DNA of 64,000 bases, taken from contig NC_056755.1 in NCBI RefSeq assembly GCF_018687715.1, positions 23,881,001-23,945,000 of the forward strand, given 5' to 3'. The notes beneath the pieces are model-generated. The model was not told where the DNA came from and made no database searches. It saw nothing but the letters and a program-made list of their open reading frames with translations. The translations under genes and the position numbers were made by a program. This DNA comes from Carya illinoinensis. Its lineage: Eukaryota > Streptophyta > Magnoliopsida > Fagales > Juglandaceae. Shown in pieces: positions 1 to 11,869 of the stretch. Position 1 is the stretch's first letter. Every line of letters starts with the position of its first letter.

Positions 1-1540
1 TGATCCTCATAATTCGTATTTGGTTTATAGTGATGCCTCTAAGATGGGTTTAGGGTGCATATTAATGCAAGAAGAATGAGTCGTCACTTATGCATCACGA
101 CAACTAAAGGACCACGACCACGAGTGGAGTTACCTGGAGATCTGGAGTTCCAACTCATGACTTGGAACTCATTGCAGTAGTCTTTGCACTGGAGATCTGG
201 AGACATCATCTTTATGGAGAAAAGTGTGAGGTTTAGATTGACCATAAAAGTCTCAAGTATCAATTTAGTTAGAATAATTTAAACATGAGAAAGAAAAGAT
301 GGGTCGACATGATTAGTGACTACTAGTGTGAAAATAAATATCACCATGGAAAAGCCAATGTGGCAGCAGATGACCTTAGTCATAAGACTCAGACTGATGT
401 GCAATTGCTTTAGTAGGAATGCAGGAGTTTCTGACTGGTAAGCCGCCAAGAGGTTCTATGTTAACAGTGGTGCAGAAGATTGTACCATTAACTGAGGAGG
501 AGTTATTGAAGGATAGGGCAAGGACGATAAATTGGAGAAGCTTTGACAGAAGATTCTAATATTTGAAGGACCGCAGCACTTTTCGATTGGTAAAGATGGA
601 ATGCTATATTACAAGGAGAGGAAAGTGATTCCTAATGTTTCAGAATTAAAGGAAAATATTCTAAAGGATGCCCATTGCACATCTTATACTGCTCATCCTG
701 GTAACACCAAGATTTATCAGAATTTGAAGGGACAATTTTGGTGGGATGGAATAAAAAGAGACGTGGTAGAGTTTGTTGCGAGATGTTCAATTTGGCAACT
801 GGTACAAGTTGAGCATCAGAGACCAGCTGGAGAATTGCAACCACTACCGATCCCAGAATGGAAGTGGGAAGATGTGTCTATGGATTTCATAATTGTTTTG
901 CCAAGGACCTCATCAGATGACATCTTACGAGGCATTGTATGGAAGAAAGTGTAGATCCCCTCTATATTGGGATGAAGTCAGTGAAAGGAGGTTTTTAGGA
1001 CTGAAGTACTTGTAGGACATACTAAAGCAAGTGGCACTAATCCAGGAAAGGATGAAATCAGCCCAAAGTAGTCAAAAGAGTTATGTCGATAAACGACGAA
1101 AAAATTTGGAATATGCCATAGGAGATTGGGTGTATGTTAAAGTCTCACTCATGAAGGGAGTTGTACTGTTTGGAAAGAAATGAAATTTGAGTCCTAGATA
1201 TGTAGGACTATTTGAAGTTATGGAAAGAATTGGTGGGGCGGCATATCGATTGGACCTCCAGGCCAAAATGCAAGGAGTGCACAATTTCTTTCATGTATCA
1301 TCATTGAAGAAGAGCTTTGGGGAAAAGTACCCTATAGTAATGGAACTCGGTAGTATACGACTTTAGCCTAACCTATCCTATGAAGAGTGGCCAGTACAAA
1401 TTGTGGATAGCAAAGAGCAAGACCTAAGGAGTCGAATGATATCTTTGGTAAAAGTGGTTTGGAATAACCCATTCAAGAAGCAACATGGGAAAGAGAAGAT
1501 TTTGATGAGGACTAAATATCCTCATTTGTTTGTAACTTAG
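1..1540 (+). pseudogene. Ty3/gypsy chromovirus pol, 3' part, decayed
   Basis: Remnant of a retrotransposon polyprotein. In order I can read RNase H (about 1-420, with YSDASKMGLG and a later GKANVAADDLS motif, stops and frameshifts throughout), the integrase zinc-binding region (601-820, HPGNTK...WWDGIKRDV), the start of the integrase core (to about 930), and then its far C-terminal part (about 935-1380, GRKCRSPLYWDEV, VFGKK, VHNFFHVSSLKKSF). A chromodomain follows (about 1385-1500, VDSKEQDLRS, LVKVVW, EATWERED in a shifted frame), with a stop at 1538-1540. The second cysteine of the HHCC finger is replaced (CSIWQ). The catalytic core between 930 and 935 is deleted. The chromodomain places it among chromoviruses, probably near Tekay/Del. 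The 5' end of the element lies outside the window. Confidence 0.85.
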
Positions 1541-1752
1541 AATTTGTGTATTCATGAATCTTGTGTATGATTAATTGTACTTTGGTTACTTTATGTGAAT
1601 GTCTGTGTTATCTGTGGATTTTTAGTGACGATGTGTGCACCTACCATATCCATGAATAGAGCATGGCTCATAATAGGAAAACCTCATGCATGTCTATATC
1701 CTCGGTAGGGCATATTAGAGAAAGATGCAAATGCAACCACAAGAACCGATGA

Positions 1753-2247
1753 GCAAGGAAGGATCGATTGATGACTGCTTATTGGCAGTAGATGGAAAGA
1801 TTTGAGCATCATCGCACTCATGTGTTGGATGCATATTTCTAAGGCAATATTTTTATAAGGCAAGCCCTACCTCATGAAGAGTGACAACCCCTACATGATC
1901 GATTGGTATGGAAAGATGCACGAAGGTTAGGTCTGCTCAGACTTAATCCTGAGGCAGAATCTAGTTGCGTTGTAGAAGCATGTGCAATGAGATATGAGCC
2001 ATTTGAGACTTTAGATATGTCTACTGATCGTATTTGTTATTGTGAAGAGGGATAGCCCATTGAAGATACCGAGCTTGATATTGAGCGTAAGTTAAATGAG
2101 ATGTGAGTAAAAAAGTATTATGATTATGACTTGGACGTGATATTTTATTTATTGCAAGATTCGGTGACTAAAGGAAAAGACGAAATACCACATCCACCAT
2201 CATATGAGGATTCTATAGCAGCTAGTGCAAGTATCGATCAAAATTGA
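1753..2247 (+). pseudogene. possible decayed extra frame after pol, function unknown
   Basis: Between the end of pol (1540) and the 3' LTR (2325) one frame reads protein-like for 164 codons. It is broken by stops at 1789, 1840, 1882, 2053 and 2104 and ends at 2245-2247. The best stretch (1885-2052) has charged and cysteine-containing sequence such as DARRLGLLRLNPEAESS. The C-terminal part is acidic and holds a proline-tyrosine motif (PHPPSYEDS). Four of the five stops are one transition away from a tryptophan codon, as expected from methyl-cytosine decay. I do not recognise the product. It could be an element-specific extra ORF, a captured host fragment, or chance: average stop spacing is only moderately better than random. 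Confidence 0.3.
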
Positions 2248-2310
2248 TTTTCTTGTCAAAAGTTTTATCTCTTTGACTACGGTGCCAATTTCAAGGATGA
2301 AATCTTGTTC

Positions 2311-2324
2311 TTAGCGGGGTAAGA
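2311..2324 (+). other. polypurine tract before LTR-A
   Basis: The purine-rich stretch TTAGCGGGGTAAGA sits directly before TGTGATGACC, the start of LTR-A. It follows the phrase 'caaggatgaaat', which also precedes the polypurine tract of the element at 28558-33423. It is the expected plus-strand DNA primer site and marks the LTR as the 3' one. Confidence 0.65.
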
Positions 2325-3044
2325 TGTGATGACCAGAAATTTAGCTAAGTCTCGTAGTTATTTTAGTACATTATTTTGGGCCAAGCAAGCAGGAGTAACC
2401 CATTTAGAGACTAGAATAGAAAAGAAGGCATCTAAGGTCTTGAGTAAGGTCCAAGCCCATGAGTGATTTGGCCCTTATAGTAGAATTAGTGTTTTGAAGC
2501 CTATTGGAATTAGGGCGCATGCCTATCCTAGGGGATGAACCCCTTCTTGCCATGTGTTGTACATGCAAGAAGGCTTGCTTGTAAGGTGGAAGTATTGTGA
2601 CACTTGTCACTATGAGAGAGAGATTCTAGAAAGAAGATGAAGAGGCTATGGAAATTGGAGCCTAAGGGAAGCCAAAAGGCCATACACGGTAACCATGGAA
2701 AGGGAGGATTTGGTTTGGCCAAGGGTCATGCATGCAAATGAAAGGTGAAGAGTTTTGTATTTGGAAAGGGAAAGAATTTGCTAGAAGAATATTGTTAAGG
2801 GCACACTTGAGGTGGAGGGCTAGGGAAAAAGGGAATTTGTGCATTTTGCCACCCACAATGACTAATCACACAATGTCCAAGACATTGGTAGAAGAATGAT
2901 CTTCTTGGGAAGGAGATGAGCTTTTTGACCACCACACACTCACACACTCCTCACGTGCCACATGGCAAGCATGCACACTTGTAGAGGATTGAGGGAAGAT
3001 CCTAGTTAGAAAAAAAACCATTTTGCCACAAGATCCTGGTTTGG

Positions 3045-3255
3045 TTATCAAATATCAAACTATCTCATCTCATCTCATCTTATATAATCATTACAACATT
3101 TCCAAATTTTCATACAAAATATAATAAACAATTCAACTTTTTCAAATTCTAAAATAAAATTAATATTAAAAAAATTATATTATAACAATATTTTATTTAA
3201 TTTTCAACAAAATATCTCATCTCATCTCAACTGAACTATGTAACCAAACGAGGTC
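3045..3255. mobile_element. MITE-like AT-rich insertion in LTR-A
   Basis: An AT-rich block flanked by 'tttggttatc' on the left and 'gtaaccaaac' on the right, short inverted ends. Inside are runs of 'atctcatctcatctc' at both edges and 'aatttttcaaattctaaaat' in the middle. The same vocabulary recurs in the repeats at 55400-57150, so it is one family of small non-autonomous elements. Exact ends and superfamily cannot be fixed by eye. Confidence 0.5.
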
Positions 3256-3418
3256 TCAAAGAACCAAGACACAAAATGAAGTGTAAAAAGGGAAGTGGAG
3301 TTTCCTTTTTGAGAGGGAGGCACCACTTGTTCAAAAAGTTTTATTGTGTTCCCACCACAATCCAATGATGGCAAATGGCATCCATGCAAGGGAGCTTTAG
3401 CTTTTTCAAGAAGCATGC

Positions 3419-3428
3419 CTATAAAAGG
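3419..3428 (+). promoter_or_regulatory. TATA box of LTR-A
   Basis: CTATAAAAGG lies about 1.1 kb into the LTR (insert included) and is followed by a pyrimidine-rich leader. This is the expected place for the element's own RNA polymerase II promoter. The corresponding site in copy 2 (near 35890) is degenerate. Confidence 0.6.
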
Positions 3429-4583
3429 AGAGGAGCCAAAAGCCCTAATATTTTTTAGTCACTTGATAGATTTCTCTTGAGATTTTTTGCCACTTCATTT
3501 TCTCTCTACTTTCCATCACTTCCTCTCCATCCAAACACCACCCATGCCACTATCACTTCATTCAAACACAATTCTATGTGCAAGCAAAGGTAGAGAATAC
3601 CATCTAAGCAGGGGAGTCACATAAGGTAAGAAGCAAAACACTCATTTTTTCCTTACTCCACACACACGACCAAGAAGAATATCGTTTTCAATTTTCATGA
3701 AGTTTCTCACATGAGCTTACACACACACGGCCTTGGCTAGACTAGAGTTTTCTTTTAAAGAAATGTAGACTCAAACTCCATTTGCTTTAAGCTCGTGAGC
3801 ATGATATTTTGAGGAAGGAAGGCCAAGGCTTTAGTATTTGTATGAACTAGGGTATTGTTTTCAAACTTGAGGAAGCAAAGTCTGAATATTGGAAGACTAT
3901 TTCATGTTTCGGAAATATGTTTCATGAGTCAAGAGCACAACACTCACCCCCACACACACGAGTTAGGGTTTTTGGATGACCAATCGTAATGAGTTTTCAA
4001 CTACGTTTTTAGCATGCTCACTTATCAATTTTGGATTTTTGTAAGTAGCTTTCTAACATACACTTGGATATCTTATGTATATGTCATGTGAACTTGTTTC
4101 TTGTTTAGTTGTAGTTGAGATGATGATATTCTTCCATTTGATATAATCGATTTCTTGTATGTTTGCTCACCATATTTTTGAAATGGTTTATTGTTGTTAG
4201 TTTATATCATGGAAATGAAACGAGATGCCACATCTAGGGTTTGGAGTTGCATGTTCTTGACATGTTCATGGATACATATTGCATGACCAAATCTTTTAAA
4301 GGATTAAGCTCATGAAATACTTGCTTTTCCATATGTGTTCACTTGTATAATTCTAGCTTCACATATATGTTCATTGATAATGTTCCATTAAACACATTAG
4401 AAGATTCTAAATTCATGAAGAGTTGGCGTAATGTGTATTTCAAGGTTGTTATGTCTCGGCCATGACCATGGATGAAGTGCTATCATTATGTGATTGAGGA
4501 TCTAAAGTCATAAAACAAATTCTCACACGAGCTAGTGTTTATATGTTTCGACCTTGCATAGTATATGTGAAGTTATGAATGTT

Positions 4584-6649
4584 TTTTTTTTTTTTTTTTG
4601 ATAAGAAACATAGCACTTTCTTCATTAAAACAGCAAAATTACATCATAGCTTCAGACCAAATAATTTGAGAGATACATTCAGGAAAAGAATCCCACCAAA
4701 CTATCAAATCTTCTAGATGCTTAGCATATCTAGCTAAGTTGTGAGCTGCCTCATTTGCCATGCGCCCCTTGTATTGAATTGAACATCTTGGTATTCTCTT
4801 CATCAACTCTTTCACTTCATGAACTACATTACCCCACGCTGACCTTGACTCCAAACTATTGTTTAACTCTTCTACCAACATTGAAGAGTCACTTTCAATA
4901 AGCAAATCTGGAATGCCCATTGGAATGCATAGTTGTAAACCTCTCAATATTGCTAGCAACTCTACCTCCATAGGATCTGTCACCCCATTTTCCTTCTTGC
5001 TTGCTGAAAACAGGACCACTCCTCTATCATTCCTCAACAGCATTCCCACACCAGCACGATCTTGATCCTCAAAAATAGCTCCATCCACATTGAGCTTCAA
5101 AACAGCTGAAGGTGGAGGCTGCCAACAAGAGTATTTAACCTTTCTCGGATGCCTCACTTCTCTAACCTCTTTATATTCTGCTGGTTTCTCCTATACCACA
5201 TGCCCCATGCTATAAGGAAGAATTTTTCAAGATCACCAAGCCTTCCCTTTTCCATAACCTCCATTGCAAGCTGTATGATCTCCTTCTGCACTTCAGTATT
5301 TAATAAACCTGGGAAATGCTTATGCCATGACTGAATTATCATTGGACAATAACATAATGCATGCCCTACATCTTCCTCATTACTACACCATACACACTGA
5401 TCTTCAATAATAACAAACCTCTTCTTAAGATTGGCACGGGTTGGGAGACCATTCTTGCAAGTTCTCCAAGCAAAGATCTTTATTTTGTTGGGCAGCTTCA
5501 GCTTCCAAAACTTTGTCCAGAACCTAGTATAATCACTAGCATTTGAACACTCCCCTTCTTGTCTGTTTATGTCTTGAAAGAAGTCATATGCACTCTTTAC
5601 ACTAAACACTCCATTCTTCTCATTGTCCCATATAATGCAATCAGACCTTACATCATTACTGATCAAGATTTTCAACACAGATTCTGCTTCAGCAGGTGGT
5701 AACAGCCTTCTAACTTTTCCTATATCCCACCCTCTTGTGTTTTCATCAATAAGGTCTTCAACCATAAGTGTTTCATCAATATTTGCTTGTGTCGAATGAA
5801 GCAACATTCTATAACCAGGTATCCAATAATCTTTCCAAACCTTTATTGACTTACCATCCCCAACTCTCCATCTGCAGCCCCTCAACATATCATCTTTTGA
5901 TTCCCATATACCCCTCCAAGCGTATGAAGGGTTAGAACCCAAGCTTGAATTATTAAAATGTGAGGAGGGGAAATATCTAGCTTTATATAACTTATGCAGA
6001 AGTGTATCCTCCTCTGTCATGATCCTCCATGCTTGTTTTGCAAGAAGAGCTTGGTTGAAAATTTTCAGATCTTTAAAACCCAGCCCTCCTAACACCTTTC
6101 TCTTGCACATTTTCTTCCATCCTACCCATCTGATTTTCTGTTCCTCCTGCTTCTGACCCCACCAAAAGTTTGCCATTAATTGTTCCAACTCACTACAAAG
6201 AGTAGCTGGCAACTTGAAACAACTCATGGTATAGGTAGGAATGGCCATGACAACAGCCTTTAACAGCACTTCCTTACCACCTTGAGATAATAACTTCTCT
6301 TTCCATCCTTTCAATTTCTGCCAAATTTTATGTTTGAGATTAGAGAAAGCTTGCTTCTTCCCTCTTCCAACTATAGGTGGTAAGCCAAGATATTTGTCAT
6401 ATTGTTGAAAATGTTGAGCTCCCCATAAGTCCATGATCTCCTGCTGGGTACCTTGATTCACATTCTTGCTAAAAATCATTGAGGTCTTCTCTGTATTGAC
6501 TTTCTGACCAGATGCCCTTTCATAAATGCCAAGTAGATGCTGTATATTCAAACAAGTCTGGACATTAGCCCTGCAAAACAGCAAACAGTCATCTGCAAAC
6601 ATAATATGGTTCAACTGGGGAGCTCCATAACATATTATATTCAAACATA
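4584..6649 (-). mobile_element. 5'-truncated LINE inserted in LTR-A
   Basis: A non-LTR retrotransposon in reverse orientation. The 3' tail appears as a T run at 4583-4600. A 21-bp target duplication flanks it (4563-4583 and 6650-6670, beginning atatgtgaag). Only the last ~2 kb is present, from the reverse transcriptase FADD motif onward, typical of incomplete target-primed reverse transcription. Confidence 0.93.
4639..6644 (-). pseudogene. LINE ORF2, C-terminal half: RT end, zf-RVT, RNase H
   Basis: Two overlapping frames cover the C-terminal half of a LINE ORF2. Frame one (6644-5154, 496 residues) starts just before the reverse transcriptase catalytic motif FADD (about residues 16-19). It continues through the thumb region (YDKYLGLPPIVGR, GGKEVLLKAVVMAIP, GGLGFKDLKIFN) and a zf-RVT domain near residues 345-440 (FAWRTCKNGLPT, CVWCSNEEDVGHALCYCP). 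Frame two (5157-4639, 172 residues) is the RVT_3 RNase H domain, with LNVDGAIF, a glutamate in EVELLAILRGL, IESDSSMLV and NEAAHNLA. The two frames differ by one position at 5154-5157, so a small indel broke the protein. The RT fingers, palm start and endonuclease are absent. The long open frames suggest a fairly recent insertion. It cannot be autonomous. Confidence 0.93.
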
Positions 6650-6935
6650 ATATGTGAAGTTATGAATGTTAGTTTCTTGTTTGTTGTCCAAATGCCTTAG
6701 AATTAATTTTCTTTTATTTTTTATATTTGATAAGAATGGACCAAATTCCATTCATTAAAAGAGGACATACAAAGTTGACTTGAAAACAAGCTAGTTACAA
6801 ATGTTAATAGCTTTCCAGTACACTTCTGTAATTGATGTGGTCTAGTCCAAACGGCACTCTAAAAACCTAAGTCTAAGATATAGCACCACTCTGTCGTAAA
6901 CTCTATCCATGACCAAGTTAACAATAACCAAGTGA

Positions 6936-8294
6936 TGTTGTGAAATTTTACAAGTGTATGAAATCATACTAAGTAATATAATAATAAGAAAGATGTCGAA
7001 ATCACGAGGACTATTTACCTATTAACTATTGAAATTGTTCTAATTCTAAGTTATTTGAAAATCAAGAAAAGTGATGGATTTTGAATTAGAAAAACAGCAA
7101 CAAATTAAATTACAGCTAAAGAATTGATCAAACACTTGAAAAGAAGAAGATTTCACCCAAGAAGAAAACACTAAGGTATCCGACTCACCTAACTAATCCA
7201 ATCCCAAATCCTAACTATACAATCAATTAATTATCATCTTATTTGACGGTGAAATATTCTAACTTATTTAAGACCCTCTCTCGGGTAGAATTAGAATTAC
7301 TCAACCTACGATGACCCGCTATATGTCTATGAAAATTTAAAAGCATTTGATCACATTAAGATTAATAATATTTCACATAAAAGACACATAAATCACATTG
7401 GCACATTCCTGTCTTTCGTTCAATTCATGGCATACATCATACGAAACTAAACTACATGCATCGTCTCTCAAATTAACATGCACAACAAATCATTCAACTA
7501 TTGGCCAAATAATTGAAAGCATTAAACTCAATGATGTAAACTTAAAAGGAATGCTAAAATTATGATCACAACGAAATAAGATTCGGGATAGTCATGGAGA
7601 GGCTATATCGTAGCCTTAGCAATAGAAATTAGTTCATAATCTAATGAAAGAAACCATAATAATTCTAAAATTCATAATGAGAATTATACAAAGAGAAGAT
7701 TAAAGAGTTAGGAAACTCTATGTAGATCAAGAATCTCTATCGTTGATGAACTCCAATTCTGCAGATTTTTGACCTCTTACTTGAAGTGTCGTTTCGTCCT
7801 TCAAGATATTTGTTTTCAGCCCTCTCTTAAACACAAAAGTTGTAGGTTTTTATCTTAGCTTTCCGTAGACACTAATATTTATCTTATTGGAGTTTTATAA
7901 AAGAAGTTATGCTCAAAATACTGAAAGGTATTTTAGGAATTTTGCAGTTTTGCGACTTTTGAATTGATGCGCCCTTTCCGCCTTCTAGATATTCATTTCT
8001 TGGCCAAGGATTTAACCCAAAAGTTTTAGGATTTTCTCTTGGATTTCTATAAACACCAAAATTACCCCTATTGGAGTTATCTAAAAAAATTTATCCTCCA
8101 ATTACTGAAGGGTACTTCAAAAATTTTGAGAACTGAATGTTTCCTATTCTCTTGATGATTCCTTCAATTTATTTATTCTAAACAAAAATAAACAAAATAA
8201 ATAGAAACTCTAATAAATAATAAAATTAAACACAAACTAGCATAAAATTAAAAATATATGTATGAAAAAACTTATATATAAATTAAGCACATCA
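6936..8294 (-). repeat. 3' LTR of the Athila-type element
   Basis: 1359 bp, minus-strand sense TGATGTGCTT...TTTCACAACA. It matches 17991-19360 nearly base for base over long stretches (for example 'ctctatcgttgatgaactcc' near 7738 and 18799). It has visible substitutions and small indels, so the insertion is not very young. Confidence 0.93.
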
Positions 8295-8309
8295 AATACC
8301 CCCAAACTT
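8295..8309 (-). other. polypurine tract of the Athila-type element
   Basis: On the minus strand AAGTTTGGGGGTATT abuts the LTR start TGATGTG, the standard primer site for plus-strand synthesis in this lineage. Confidence 0.75.
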
Positions 8310-9879
8310 GAGATTTGCTAGTCCTTGAGCAAAAAGAAAAGAAAAAAGAAAAAGAAATTAAAAAAATAGAATAAGTTGATTTCTCACAATGATTGCCTCA
8401 TGGATTGCATAAAGAAACTGATCCAAGGAAATTCTAAACATTTAACAAGCTTTTAGATTAATTCAAGAGCATGCTTAGGCTACAAGAAAACTTTTGAGTG
8501 TGTATGAGTAACCAATCTCGACTTGCTACTCTATTAACTCGGATTAATTTATGCAAACTAGATTGAATTATGATTGATTTCTATGAGAATGAGATTCTCA
8601 AACTTCATATGCCTATTTTTCAAATCAACTCTCCACAAATGTAGTTTAAACACACCACCAAAGATCAAAAGGTCTTAATAAAAGCTTGCGATGTTCGGCT
8701 TAAGGTGATGGCAAAAGAAAAAAATTGGTATGAAATTCAAAACAAGAAAATTCAACACAAGCTTATCCACTGAAGAGAGAGACAAAGTTTAACATCTACT
8801 TCATAGAGAAACTTATGAGCAATTTATTCATCTCTTTTTTATTTTTTCTTTTTTCTTTTTTTTCCACTACCCCCAAACCTTTTTTTTTTTTTTTTGTAAT
8901 TCGGGTTGTATTATTTGTCTTATTTTTTCTCATTCTTTTTATTTTATTATTATTATTAATATTTTTATGATAGAAAACAAAACTTGCTCTTACTCTTTTA
9001 ACTCTTTAACAAACTTTTTCTCTTCTCCAATGATTAAGCAAGTAAGAAATTTTATTGAAAATGTAGGATGATTGTTTATGGGTTAAAAAAGGTGTTGTAA
9101 ATGCGGGTTAATGAAAGAAAAATGGCCAATGTGTTTAAGGCTCAAAGGGGTGACTAGAGATAGATAATTAGGGTAAACTATAAAAGCTTAAATGTTCCAA
9201 AGATGGCCTAGATCATTTGTCTAGTGGTGTGTTGTCTAGGATTTCGCCTCAAGAAATTATCAAATAGGTTTTAGAGTTCAGTGAGATCTTAGAAAATATC
9301 TAATTCACATAAATATGCACTAAGTCAACAAAGCAACTTATTGATTATGGTTTTGTGCAAAAGTGTTCAAAGGAATTCAAATAACCCAAGCTAACACAAG
9401 AATTAAACACAAACAAGACAAATTTAGCATTTTCCAAGAATCAAACTCAATTTCAATCAGGTAATATCATAGGGTTGTGGTCATCAACCCAAAAATAAAA
9501 CAAAAGGAAAGCAAAATATTTTTGTTATTTTCAAAATTTTTCAATAATTTTTTTTTCCTTTTTTGTTAGTGAAAATAACTAGATACTCCCAAAATAAATG
9601 ACACCTACCCCCAAACTTAAGAACACATTGTCCCCAATGTGAAGAATCAAAAGAGATGACAAATTGAAAGGATAAAAGTAAAGTTCCTTGAAAATGTTGC
9701 ATGAGTACAATGTTAGGTCTGGGAAACATTTGAGGCAATCATTTGGGCGCTGCGGTGCTGGCTCTCAAGTGTGTGCGCCTGGGTCTGTTTCAAAGGAATG
9801 CTATGGAAAGCTCTTCTAGCATAGCGGCACGGAGTTGCACTCATTTATCGAAGAAAGTGGGGCTCCCTCTTCGGTTGTG
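8310..9879 (-). other. 3' non-coding region of the Athila-type element
   Basis: About 1.5 kb without believable coding sequence. It contains T-rich tracts (8820-8960) and a hairpin plus second polypurine-like motif at 9606-9641. The same layout occurs at 61823-63463 in the second Athila element, so this is a normal long leader between pol and the 3' LTR for the lineage. The 65-codon frame at 9541-9738 overlaps the motif and is probably not a gene. Confidence 0.6.
9606..9641 (-). other. post-pol hairpin with second polypurine-like motif
   Basis: The plus strand shows acccccaaacttaagaa followed by CACATTG-TCCC-CAATGTG, a perfect 7-bp stem with a 4-base loop (9624-9641). Read in element sense it is hairpin first, then TTAAGTTTGGGGGT. 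The same arrangement with a different stem occurs at 63218-63253. Role unknown; perhaps an internal polypurine primer or an RNA end signal. Confidence 0.6.
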
Positions 9880-11332
9880 TGCTCAAGTCTAGAGGGATGA
9901 TCGGCTACTTAATTCTCGGTTCCCTTTTTGTCTTTGATCTCCAAATCAAATTCTTGTAAAAGTAAAATTCATCTAAGTAACCTTGGTTTAGCTTCCTTTT
10001 TAGCTAACAAGTATTTAACAGCAAAATGATTAGTGTAAACAATTACTTTTGACCCAATAAAATATGATCTAAATTTATCAAAAGCAAAGACCACGGCTAA
10101 CAATTCCTATTCCATAGTAGCATAATTTAATTGGGCATCCATCAAGGTATGACTCACATAGTAGATAACATGGAAAACCTTGTTCTTCTTTTGTCCAAGC
10201 ACAACTCCTATTGCGTAATCACTTACATCACACATCAATTCAAATGGAAGTGCCCATTCCAGTGCACATATAATTGAGGCTGAACTTAACTTCTTCTTCA
10301 AATGTGCAAATGCCTCAATGCGCTTGGAAGAAACTTTATGCCCAAGTACAATTCCTTCATGCACCATAAAATGACATTTTTTCCAATTAAGAACAAGGTT
10401 AATTTCTTCACATCTTTGTAGAACTAAAGATAGATTATTTAAACAATTATCAAATGAAGAACCAAAGACAAAAAAAAAAAAAATCATCCATAAAAATTTC
10501 AATAAACTTTTCCACCATATCCAAAAAAATGGCCATCATGCATCGTTGAAATGTGGCTGGAGCATTGCACAAACCATAGGGCATCCTTCTGTAGGCAAAT
10601 GTTCCATACAAGTAAGTGGAAGTAGTATTTTCTCATGGGGTCTTTTGGTGAAATGTGGATTTGATTGTATCCCAAGTATCCATCTTGGAAACAATAATAA
10701 GCATGACCAGCAAGCCGTTCCAACATTTGATCAATGAAAGGAAGTGGAAAGTGATCTTTTCATGTGGCATCATTGAACTTGCGGTAGTCTATGCACACTC
10801 TCCAACCCGTGACTGTTCTTGTTGGGATGAGTTCATTATTTTCATTTTCTACCATTGTCACTCCTCCCTTCCTAGGCACTACTTGTACCGGACTTACCCA
10901 TGAGCTATCAGAAATAGGGTAAATAATTTCGGCATCCAACAATTTGAGAACTTCCTTTTTTACAACTTCTTGCAAGTTTGGATTAAGTCTCCTTTGTGGC
11001 TGCACCGTAGGCTTATAATTGTCTTTTATTAAAATCTTGTGCATGCAAAGTGAAGGGCTCATTCCCTTAATGTCGACTATAGTCCATCCCAAACCTTGCT
11101 TGTGAGCTCTCAAAACTCGAAGTAACTTCTGTTCTTCAAGACCTATCAAAGATGAAGAAATTATTACGGGTAAAGAAGAATCATGTAAATAAGCATATTT
11201 AAGATGAGAAGGAAGAGGTTTGAGTTCTAAAGAAGGGGCCTCAATAATGGATGGCTTTTGTGGAGTAGGGCTTTCGCCCAATGTTATGTTTTTCGACTTC
11301 CCTTTAGGCAAGTAAGGTGGAGATGCTTCCAA
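9880..11332 (-). pseudogene. Athila reverse transcriptase and RNase H, broken
   Basis: Element sense runs from 11332 down. The RT start is clear (11332-10760), with LKYAYLHDSSLPVIIS, IKGMSPSLCMHKI, a PQRRLNP motif, and GWRVCIDYRKFNDAT. Then come LERLAGHAYYCFQDGYLGYNQI (10726-10499, frame-shifted; the middle aspartate loop is distorted) and MDD-like decay near 10490. RNase H follows (10502-9880, FELMCDVSDYAIGVVLGQ, VIYYVSHTLMDAQLNYATME, then [20 protein letters not shown]), with stops near 10108 and again near 9930. This fits the Athila/Tat lineage. No integrase follows, unlike the second copy at 63464. Confidence 0.9.
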
Positions 11333-11339
11333 ATAGTAT

Positions 11340-11869
11340 ACACAATTACTTATCTTGGAATTCTCAGAATCAAAAGTGCCAGATTGAACAAGACATGCCT
11401 TAAGTGGTTCCTTAGGATAACTATCTTAAAACATTTCTACCACAAGTTCATCCATCACATCTATGTTGAAGCCTGTATCGGTTGTTGACGGATATTTCAT
11501 TGCCTCAAACACATTAAATGTAACTTGTTCATCTTGCACCTGTAGTATTAGTTTTCCTTGTTGCACATCTATGAGAGTTCTTCTTGTGGCTAAGGACGGT
11601 CAACCAAGAATAAGTGGGGTTTTTCTATCTTCCTCCATATCTAAAATAATAAAATCTGTATGGAAAATAAACTTGTCAACTTTAACAAGAACATCCTCTA
11701 CTATGCCTCATGGTCATTTAATAGATCGGTCTACCAATTGAAGTGAAACGGTAGTGGCCTTGACCTTTCCTATCTCCAATTGCTTGAAAATAGAAAAGAG
11801 CATCAAATTTATGCTAGCACCTAAATCACACAAAACTTTTTCGAAATAAGAGTTTCCAATGGTGCAATG
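11340..11869 (-). pseudogene. Athila aspartic protease region, broken
   Basis: On the minus strand from 11869 the sequence reads through an LGASINLM motif. This is the active-site region of retroelement proteases in this lineage, where the canonical motif is D-[ST]-G or DLGAS. It continues with LQLVDRS and a DFIILDMEEDRKTP stretch, with stops and frameshifts. The upstream half is separated from it by the 4.2-kb insertion at 11870-16059. A 43-base piece is present on both sides. Confidence 0.75.
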
